This document shows, piece by piece, positions 55,580-64,000 of a stretch of DNA of 64,000 nucleotides (position 1 is the first letter of the stretch; the number at the start of each line of letters is the position of its first letter). The position numbers and the translations under genes are program-made. The stretch comes from Haematobia irritans (taxonomy: Eukaryota > Arthropoda > Insecta > Diptera > Muscidae). A model generated the notes under the pieces. The model saw only the letters and a program-made list of their open reading frames with translations, ran no database searches and had not been told where the DNA came from. The stretch is taken from contig NC_134399.1 in assembly GCF_050003625.1 (NCBI RefSeq), forward strand, positions 37,154,671 through 37,218,670, in the 5' to 3' direction.

Positions 55580-56024
55580 AGTTTTTTAAAGCCGATTTAA
55601 CTTTATTTTAGTTCATGTAAAGTAATTGATTTTAGTTCAATTTTGACATATCTGAGAAAATGTTTCTTATTTTAATATTTTTTGCTAACTTTAATGGTGT
55701 GAACTAAAAATGAGAAAAAAAATTTTATACAAATAAAGTACATAATTTTACTAAATATGAAACTAGTTCATATTTTCCTAAAATTGTGTCTGTCTAGAAC
55801 CACACACAGCGCTAAAAAACAATTTAATAATTTTGAATTTTTTTTTCTTCAAAATATGAAATTTTATTAAAGAACAAGAAAATATTTATTATTTTTAATA
55901 AATATTCGTCAATTTGACAAAAATTATTAACTTATTTGTATAATGTTGCAATTATTATTTTAGTTAAAATTTTCTAATATAAACCTATATTTTCTTTCAT
56001 GGTGGGTTCACCGTTTTTTCAGTG
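55580..56024 (-). mobile_element. GTGAACCCACCA MITE, minus orientation
   Basis: The right end GGTGGGTTCACCGTTTTTTC then AGTG is followed by TA. The interior matches 44984-45499 in reverse. The left end is not sharp. Confidence 0.65.
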
Positions 56025-56027
56025 TAC

Positions 56028-56577
56028 AAAAAGATTTTTCATTTACACCTTCGCATCGGTAGATTCTATTAAATGGAAATGTTTAAAATTTTTAGAAAAA
56101 CTAAAAAGTCAACCATTTAATTTTTATTACAATTTTATTATTGGCAAATTTATTATCTGGTGGAATTGTTTGTTCCACAGTTATTCAGCACCGATTAACT
56201 AAATTTCTCAGTCCCCAAATATTTTTGAAGAGACAGGTGAAAGCTCGTTTGGCTAAATTGTAGGGTGAATAGTAGTAATTAGCAGGTTAAAGCCTCTAGC
56301 ATTCCTAAAATAAATAATTGTTAGTTAGTTCATAGAAACCTATCCATTTAGTTCAAGAACATAGTAGCCAACGATTATGTGATACAACAATGGAAATTTG
56401 AGTTAAGGCTAAAGTTGAACTATTCGTTAGATACATAACTTAGTAGATATAAAAATTCGCGATACACCAGAATATCATCCGATACAAATCGTATTTGGCA
56501 TATCACTCTTAGGATCTAAAATATTTGTAGATTTCAAATTTCATTTAAATCAGATAAAAATTGCGGTTTTTATGGTA
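56028..56577. other. Non-coding DNA
   Basis: AT-rich. No recognised gene or repeat. Confidence 0.4.
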
Positions 56578-57837
56578 TAAAGGGTGATACGGTCAAAATT
56601 TGGTCAATATAAACTTGACGTATTTCTTTCAATTTTGCATTTAAAAAACCTGAAAACCCCTCATTTTGAAGGTGTGTGTGTAGAATGTTGCTCCTATTTT
56701 GATTTTGGAATTCACTCTTCAGTTGTCAAAATGCCGTCCAAGCAAAAAGAGCAGCGTATCAAAATTTTGCTCGCGCATCGCGAAAATCCGAGCTACTCGC
56801 ACGCAAAGCTGGCAAAATCGCTAAAAGTTGCCAAATCAACCGTTACAAATGTAATTAAAGTGTTTGGGGAACGTTTGTTGACAGCCGGGAAGTCTGGATC
56901 GGGGGGAAATCGAAAACCGGAAGCCGCTGAGATGACAAAGAGAGTTGCCGGTAGTTTCAAGCGAAATCCTAACCTCTCTCTCCGAGATGCCGCAAATAAG
57001 CTGGGTGTATCGTCTACAACCGTGCATCGAGCCAAAAAACGAGCCGGACTATCGACTTACAAGAAGGTAGTGACTCCAAATCGCGATGATAAACAAAATA
57101 TGACGGCCAAAGCGTGATCCCGGAGGCTGTACACGACAATGCTGTCGAAGTTTGACTGCGTGGTAATGGACGACGAAACCTACGTCAAAGCCGACTACAA
57201 GCAGCTTCCGGGACAGGAGTTTTATACGGCAAAAGGAAGGGGAAAGGTAGCAGATATTTTCAAGCACATAAAACTGTCAAAGTTCGCAAAGAAATATCTG
57301 GTTTGGCAAGCCATCTGTACCTGTGGCTTGAAAAGCAGCATTTTCATAGCTTCCGGGACTGTCAACCAAGAAATTTACGTGAAAGAGTGTTTGAATAAAC
57401 GTCTGCTGCCTTTCCTGAAGAAACGCGGTTGTTCCGTACTGTTTTGGCCGGATTTGGCATCTTACCATTACGGTAAAAAGGCCATGGAGTGGTATGCCGC
57501 CAACAACGTGCAGGTGGTTCCCAAGGACAAGAACCCTCCCAACACGCCAGAGCTCCGCCTAATTGAGAAATACTGGGCTATTGTCAAGCGGAACCTAAAG
57601 AAGACCAAAAAACTGGCTTTCTGCGGCGAAGAAGGTGGACAAGGTGGCTGTACAAAATCTGATGGCAGGTGTCAAGCGTGAGGCCCGGAAATTCGGATTT
57701 GGAAAAGCGAAAGCCTAACTGAATATTTTTCCTGAATTTTATACTAATTGAACTTGAAAAAGAAATTTAATTTGATTTTTTAAATAAACGATTTCACCTA
57801 TTTACACGCGACCAAATTTTGACCGTATCACCCTTTA
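56578..57837 (+). mobile_element. Tc1/mariner-superfamily (DD37E, ITm-type) transposon
   Basis: Inverted ends AAAGGGTGATACGGTCAAAA / TTTTGACCGTATCACCCTTT lie in a TATA context consistent with a TA target. 1,260 bp, the normal size. It encodes one transposase broken by an in-frame stop and a frameshift. The high coding quality elsewhere suggests a fairly recent insertion. Confidence 0.92.
56731..57718 (+). pseudogene. DD37E transposase, inactivated
   Basis: Starts MPSKQKEQRIKILLAHRE, with paired helix-turn-helix regions (HAKLAKSLKVAKSTVTNV; LSLRDAANKLGVSSTTVHRA) that bind the inverted ends. The catalytic core has D in VVMDDETY, D in FWPDLASYH and E in LRLIEKYW, with 37 residues between the second D and the E, as in the ITmD37E group. 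Lesions: a TGA at 57115-57117 in an otherwise continuous frame, and a one-base shift near 57630, after which the C-terminus (VQNLMAGVKREARKF) is read in another frame to TAA at 57718. A long leader frame before 56731 has no ATG and is terminal-repeat sequence. Confidence 0.92.
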
Positions 57838-57839
57838 TA

Positions 57840-58460
57840 ATCAAAAAAGCAAATCTGTAGATCGAGCCTTGTGGGGACTAAATAAGAATTTCACACGCCT
57901 ATTTGTGAGATGAAAACAACATTGTGTTTAAAATTTAAGAAAATTGCTTGGAAGAAAATTTTTTAAAAGTCTATGACCCCAAGTAGTCAAGTCAAATGGG
58001 CTTGCACTGATACACACCATATTCCTCAACATTTCTAATTTTAGGAATATCGAATAATAATTGCTGTTTTTAGAAGTCCATGAAATCACATCAACCTATA
58101 TGGGGGCAATACCCACTGTCGGAAACAATTGAATCACATATATAAGACATGCACTTTGATGTCAAGAATACGGGAACTGACAAGGCCTTCAGATTTATAC
58201 GGGAAGTGGGCCTCAACATCGCCCACTTTTTCCAAAAGTTGAGTCTATGTATGAGATCCTTTCATACCAAATGTCTAGGTTTAATGTTTCAAAAGATATT
58301 GCGTCCCTTTGGCAAAGAAATACGATCATTTTGTTTAGTACACACAAAAAAAAAATTAAATTAATTTTTTAATTAATAAGTTTGTCATTCCGTTTGTAAT
58401 ACATCGAAATATCGATTTCCGACTATATAAAGTATATACATATATTCTTGATCAGGGAGA
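57840..58460. other. Non-coding DNA with a subrepeat-element fragment
   Basis: 58370-58460 matches the beginning of the 54020 element (CATTCCGTTTGTAATACATC), into which the next SINE inserted. The remainder is unassigned. Confidence 0.5.
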
Positions 58461-58798
58461 AGGTTAGGTTAGGTTAGGTGGCAGCCCAATGTATCAGACT
58501 CACTTAGACTATTCAGTCCATTGTGATACCACATTGGTGAACTTCTCTCTTATCACTGAGTGCTGCCCGATTCCATGTTAAGCTCAATGAAAAGGACCTC
58601 CTTTTTATAGCCGAGTCCGAACGGCGTTCCACATTGCAGTGAAACCACTTATAGAAGCTAAGAAAATGTCACCAGCATTACTGAGGTGGGATAATCCACC
58701 GCTGAAAAACTTTTTGGTGTTCGGTCGAAGCAGGAATCGAACCCACTACCTTGTGTATGCAAGGCGGGCATGCTAACCATTGCACCACGGTGGCTCCC
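58461..58798 (-). mobile_element. tRNA-derived SINE
   Basis: Full architecture with TTAGG tail at the left and GTGGCTCCC head at the right. A short deletion lies in the body near 58660. No clear target duplication. Confidence 0.88.
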
Positions 58799-59136
58799 CT
58801 TTATTTTATTAATTTTTATTTTATTAATTATTTATATGTCAAAATATCACAAAATTCCTTAATTCACATCCAAAACACTGAATTCGCATCACACCCATGA
58901 TGCAAATTCAGTCCAACGGCTGTTGAAATTGTGAACATCCGTCCTATGACAAGCCCATGTTAAATTCATCGCTTCTGCGTCAATTTGGCACCACTTCCTG
59001 ATCCAAAAAGAAAATTTTCACTACTTTTTGGAAACGCCTTTTTTGCTGGGTTATTAAAGAAAATTTCGTAGTTTTTGAGGAAAATATTGCAAAAATGTCT
59101 TCAATGCCATACGAAGTACAAGATGGGCGCATTATT

Positions 59137-59534
59137 CACTGAAAAGACAGTGAACCTACCAGGAACCAAAATTTTGGTTAATTTTAGAAAATTTAAATTA
59201 TTTTTAGAACATTTTAATTAAACAGCTTAACAAACGTTGACATCAAGCCAATATCACAAAAACAAGTAAATAATTTTCGACAAATTCAAGAAAATTTATC
59301 AGACATAATTAATAATTTTCGACAAATTCAACAAAATTTTTTAGACATAATTATTTTTTTCACTTTTTAAAGAAAATTTTGTATAATTATTTCCCGTTTT
59401 TTAGTTCATTTAACTAACGTACGCCAAAAATTATTAGAGTTAAGAAATTTTTCACCAAACATAATAATTCCATGAACTAAAATAAAGTTAAATTGGCTTT
59501 AGTGAAGTAGAGGGTTCACTTTTTTTTCGAGTAT
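59137..59534. mobile_element. GTGAACCCACCA-family MITE, diverged copy
   Basis: Starts CACTGAAAAGACAGTGAACC, ends GGTTCACTTTTTTTTCGAGT. A second fragment of the same right end is near 59640-59745. Non-coding. Confidence 0.7.
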
Positions 59535-59749
59535 TTGATTGTATATGATTTACAAATTTTAAGAAATTTTGAACTATTTTGTGGGAGACACGACTTTAAT
59601 AAATCTTTATGTTCATATTTATTTTAGTAAACTAATGTACGCAAAAAATTAGTCACTTTCTCAAATCATAATAAATCCATGAACTAAAATTGAATTAAAT
59701 TGGCTTTATTGTTATATGGTGTTCACTTTTGTTTTGAGTGTATTTATTA

Positions 59750-60890
59750 TTTATTTGATTTCAATTGCTGTAATTTATATTAATTTTTTTATTTTTGCTA
59801 TTCAACTTAGATATTTATCATATCATAGTATTATTATTGGGCTCCTCAATATTTTTCAATTTGATTTTTTCTTAAATTGTATTTATTGATAAACTAAGAG
59901 TAGGTCCAAGGAAAAAAATCAATATTTTTGCCTGTTAATTACCAAGGTATTTAAATCGATTTTTTTGCTTTTTTCTGTTTTAATTTTATTCATTAATTGC
60001 CATGCACTTGCACTTGGTCTTGATTAAAATTCTTGTTTACAATTTAACCATCTATTGACTGTCTTCCGGATAACCGACCGAACGTATTAAAGTGAGTCTT
60101 CCTACTACTCGAAATACAACCGAGTGTAAATCGAAAAGAACAAATTCTAAGGAGAAATCGAAAGTGAGATGAGAACAATCATGCACTCAAACAATATCGA
60201 AAATGATCTTACCAGAAAAAAAAAAAAAAAACGAAAAACAAACTTTTATGGATTTTTTACATAGAAGAATTGGTGAATGAATGTATGGGATATTAATGAA
60301 TGACTGAATGAATAAATGTTAAATAATTATGTGTGTTTGTAACAATTATTGTATTCAGTTTGTACACATATGTGGAGAGTTTGTTCCATGAGTAGAGACA
60401 CTCCTATGTCATGATGTACATGCATATGATGGTTGGTGGACTAGCATCGTACACCCATCTGTCAGACAGACGGATTGGGTTAAATTGGTGCTAACATTCG
60501 GGTTACGTTACTCTTATTTTTAAATTAGTGTCAATTAAATAATTTAAGAGGGTCAGTTTCATTGCGCCTTATTCGTACGCGTTCTGTTTAGTTTTTGTAT
60601 TCACTATTCTTACAGAAACTTATCATCATCATCACTATCATATACTATGTCTACGGGCAAACTGTTCTTATTAGAAGAGTTTAACGATTTCTACGTAGAC
60701 AGCATGATGAGAATGGTTAATTAAGAAAACCGTAAGCACACTGAGAAAAATATCTTATCACAATTGGAGTTATGGGCCTTTGCAGTTACCATTTAACACT
60801 TGAGCCTTTTGAAAATTTTGGCAATAATCAGCATTATTCCTGAAGTAGCTATCGCCTATTCTGCCAGCATTTCAAAGTATGATTTTATCC
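59750..60890. other. Repeat-poor island, possible moody 5' region
   Basis: No recognised transposon family. It contains GC-richer patches (ATAACCGACCGAACGTATTA near 60070; CGCCTTATTCGTACGCGTTC near 60568) and a CATCATCATCA run near 60622. Because moody needs a non-coding exon further right than 52531, this is the best candidate stretch in the window. No promoter motif or splice donor could be assigned with confidence. Confidence 0.3.
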
Positions 60891-60892
60891 CA

Positions 60893-60985
60893 CCTCAGTA
60901 ATGCTGGTGACATTTCTGAGGGTTTCACAGCTTCCCTAAGTGGTTTCATTGCAATGTGGAACGCCGTTCGGACTATAAAAAGGAG
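60893..60985 (+). repeat. SINE body fragment
   Basis: TTATCCCACCTCAGTAATGC through GTGGAACGCCGTTCGGACTA, both head and tail missing. Confidence 0.8.
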
Positions 60986-61334
60986 ATATCAGTTGTGGAT
61001 TTTGCAGCGATAGGGATTGCAACAATCGTCATCTGTTCCATATGAACTTTTTGAAACAAATTGGGGATTAATAAATGTACAAATTTAAAAGAAATATTTC
61101 TTGGAAATCTTATACATATTTATACATTTGAAATGTACTTATTGAGTAGGTTAGTTGTTTCAGAATGGACGTGGTTTAACTTCTCAATAGTGACGGCAAA
61201 TTAAAAGAATGTTGGCAGGGAGATTGGTAATTGTTTGTCTATTCCTGGTGGCGTTTTTCATCGTCAACGTCTTCGAGTTTAGTGATACAGTTTTCAAGAT
61301 TTTTTTTAACTTTAGTGATCGAAAAATTAACAAG

Positions 61335-61712
61335 TAACTACGGCCGTAAGTTCGGCCAGGCCGAACCTTATGTACCCTCCACCATGGTTTGCGTAGAAAC
61401 TTCTACTAAAGACTGTCATCCACAATCGAATTACTTGGGCTGCGGTAAAACTTGCCGATGACAAGGTATCTTAAAACTTCTTAACATCGTCTTCTAAATT
61501 GTAAGTTAGTCCATGCGGTGTATATGTTAAACAAAACAAGTATATACGGCCGTAAGTTCGGCCAGGCCGAAGCTTATGTACCCTCCATCATGGATTGCGT
61601 AGAAACTTCATCTAAACACTGCCATCCACAATCGAATTACTTAAGTTGCGGTAACGCTTGCCGATGGCAAGGTATCTTAAAACCTCCTAACACCATCTTC
61701 TAAATTGTATGT
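61335..61712 (+). repeat. Two tandem copies of the GGCCAGGCCGAA repeat
   Basis: 61335-61510 and 61543-61712 both run ACGGCCGTAAGTTCGGCCAG, then TATGTACCCTCCA, then CATCCACAATCGAATTACTT, then GGCAAGGTATCTTAAAAC. Related to 22950-23100. Small open frames here are repeat sequence. Confidence 0.75.
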
Positions 61713-61749
61713 AAGTCCATACGTGGTATATATTAAATCAAAAAAGATC

Positions 61750-63490
61750 GATCGAATACGTATATAATTCAGTTTGACAAAGTAGACATAAAATTTTGAC
61801 AAAATTTTCTACAGAAATAAAATTTTAACAAAATTTTCTATAGAAATAAAATTTTCACAAAATTTTCTATAGAAATGAAAATGTTGACAAAATTTTCTAT
61901 AGAAAGAAAATTTTGACAAAAATTTCTACAGAAATAAAATTTTAACAAAATTTTCTATAGAAATAAACTTTTGATAAAATTTTCTATAGAAATAAAATTT
62001 TGACAATGTTGAAAATTTTATTTTATTTTCTAGAAATAAAATTTTGAAAAAATTTTCTATAGAAATAAAATTTTGACAAAATTTTCTATAGAAATAAAAT
62101 TTTGGTAGATTATTTTTGGCTCTAGTGGCAACCATGATTATGAACCGATATGGACCAATTTTTGTGTGATTGGACCAATTTTGGTATGGTTGTTAGCGAC
62201 CATATACTAACACCACGTGCCTAATTTGAATCGGATCGGATGAATTTTGCTCCTCCAAGAGGCTCCGGAGGTCAAATCTGGAGAATATTTTATATGGGGG
62301 CTATATATAATTATGGACCGATATGGACCAATTCTGGCACGGTTGTTAAAGATCATATACTAACATCATGTTTCAAATTACAACCGGATTGGATGAAATT
62401 TGCTTCTCTGGAGACTTCGCAAGCCAAATCTGGGGATCGGTTTATATGGGGGCTATATATAATTATGAACCGATGTGGACCAATTTTTGCATGGTTGTTA
62501 GAGACCATATACGAATATCATGTACCAAATTTCAGGCGGATCGGATGAAATTTGCTTCTCTTTGAGGCTCCGCAACCCAAATATGGGGATCGGTTTATAT
62601 GGGCGCCATATATAATTATGGACCGATGCGGACCAATTTTTGCACGGTTATTAGAGACCATATACCAATACCATGTACCAAATTTAAGCCGGATCGGATG
62701 CAATTTGCTCCTCTTTGAGGCTTCGCAAGCCAAATCTGGAGATCGGTTTATATGGGGTCTATATATAATTATGGACCGATGTGGACCAATTTTTTCATGG
62801 TTGTTAGAGACCATATACCAACATCATGTACCAAATTTCAGCCGGATCGGATGAAATTTGCTTCTCTTTGAGGCTCCGCAAGCCAAATCTGGGGATCGGT
62901 TTATATGGGGGCTATATATAATTATGGACCGATGTGGACCAATTTTTGCATGATTGTTAGATGCCATATACCAACACCATGTACCAAATTTCAGCCGATT
63001 CGATTAAAATTAGTTCTCTTTTAGGCTCCGCAAGCCAAATCTGGAGATCGGTCTATATGGAGCTATATATAATTATGGGTCGATGTGGACCAATTTTTGC
63101 ATGGTTGTTAGAGACCATATACCAACACCATATACCAAATTTCAGCCGGATCGGATAAAATATGCTTCTGTTAGAGGCTCCACAAGCCAAATCTGGGTCC
63201 CTTTATATGGGGGCTATACGTAAAAGTGGACCGATATGGCCCATTTTCAATACCATCCGACCTACATCGATAACAACTACTTGTGCCAAGTTTCAAGTCG
63301 ATAGCTTGTTTCGTTCGGAAGTTAGCGTGATTTCAACAGACGGACGGACGGACGGACATGCTTAGATCGACTCAGAATTTCACCACGACCCAGAATATAT
63401 ATACTTTATGGGGTCTTAGAGCAATATTTCGATGTGTTACAAACGGAATGACAAAGTTAATATACCCCTATCCTATGATGGAGGGTATAA
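61750..63490 (-). repeat. Composite subrepeat element, inverted relative of 50040-51161
   Basis: 29-bp arrays (61790-62100) end at GGCAACCATGATTATGAACC. Then five to six 155-bp units follow around GGTTTATATGGGGGCTATAT and ACCATATACCAACACCATGT. The end holds GACGGACGGACGGACATG, CTTTATGGGGTCTTAGAGCA and CCTATCCTATGATGGAGGGT. Non-coding. Confidence 0.75.
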
Positions 63491-63669
63491 AAAGCCGATT
63501 AAATAGTATATAATTCTGTTTGACAAAATAAAATCTTGACAAAATTTTCTATAGAAATAAAATTTTGATACAATTTACTATAGAAATAAAATTTTAATAA
63601 AATTTCCTATAGAAATAAAATGTTGACAAAATTTTCTATAGAAATAAAATTTTGACAAAATTTCATATA
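63491..63669. repeat. 29-bp AT-rich subrepeat array
   Basis: Units of AAATTTTCTATAGAAATAAA preceded by TATATAATTCTGTTTGACAA, as at 61762. Confidence 0.8.
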
Positions 63670-64000
63670 CACCCTCACAAAAAATCGCTTCTATAACATA
63701 TACTCCCAAACATATTTTGCTTCAAGCATATACATTTTTGGGTATTGCCCAAACATTTATATGTTTGATCTCTACCAATATATAATATGTTTGAAAGCAT
63801 ATTGGTCTAAACAATATATGTTTGGGTAGTCTAAGTTCCAAACATTTTGTATTTTTGCATCCAAATTCAATAATGTTGTCTTCCAAAAAACAATATGTTA
63901 TTATGTGACCATATAATATGTTTGGAAGCATTTTGCACCCAAAAATATTATATGCTTAAAAAAAATTCTCCCAAACAATATTGTGCTCAAAATTTTATTT
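63670..64000 (-). mobile_element. ATGTTTGG MITE, cut by the window edge
   Basis: Starts CACCCTCACAAAAAATCGC after TA (63668-63669) and matches 40627-40960 closely. Confidence 0.88.

Overview
This window is from a higher fly, most likely a calyptrate (muscid-type) dipteran. The evidence is one recognisable fly gene, moody, with short GT-AG splice signals, spread over about 26 kb because its introns are packed with transposons. There is no bacterial-style gene organisation, no rRNA and no genuine tRNA gene. Most of the sequence is mobile-element DNA, often nested two or three deep. The species cannot be fixed from the sequence alone.

Layout. 0-1.5 kb: the N-terminal part of a HARBI1/PIF-Harbinger-like gene on the minus strand, running off the left edge, with three DRE-like sites upstream and a Harbinger-type MITE in its intron. 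1.5-4.3 kb: a 5'-truncated Ty3/Gypsy element with its 3' LTR. 4.3-7.5 kb: a LINE fragment split by a hAT element, then a MITE. 7.5-22.7 kb: a dispersed trio of related coding units. One is an intact RING plus coiled-coil E3-ligase-like gene at 21.1-22.7 kb. The second has lost its RING half (7.6-8.6 kb). The third is an intronless RING-less paralogue (17.3-18.1 kb). They are separated by a LINE, SINEs, MITEs and long AT repeats.

26.3-52.5 kb: moody, minus strand, five coding exons. It encodes a rhodopsin-family GPCR whose Drosophila orthologue acts in surface glia of the blood-brain barrier. The last exon is open in two overlapping frames. Two AG acceptors 2 nt apart can join the receptor body to either frame, which gives two unrelated C-terminal tails. 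The moody introns hold a nearly full-length but broken LINE with a 1,322-bp internal tandem duplication, a second decayed LINE carrying a hAT that itself carries a MITE, and many non-coding repeats.

52.5-64 kb: upstream of the moody coding start there are more SINEs and MITEs, a Tc1/mariner-superfamily DD37E transposon with two lesions, non-coding subrepeat elements and a repeat-poor island at 59.75-60.85 kb that could hold moody 5' exons or promoter.

Working together: the host genes show no pathway link. The transposons do. A tRNA-derived SINE shares its 3' tail with the resident RNase H-bearing LINE, so the LINE machinery probably moves the SINE. Several MITE families share CAC...GTG ends with 2-bp target duplications, and Harbinger-type MITEs (TTA target) lie next to a Harbinger-like coding fragment.
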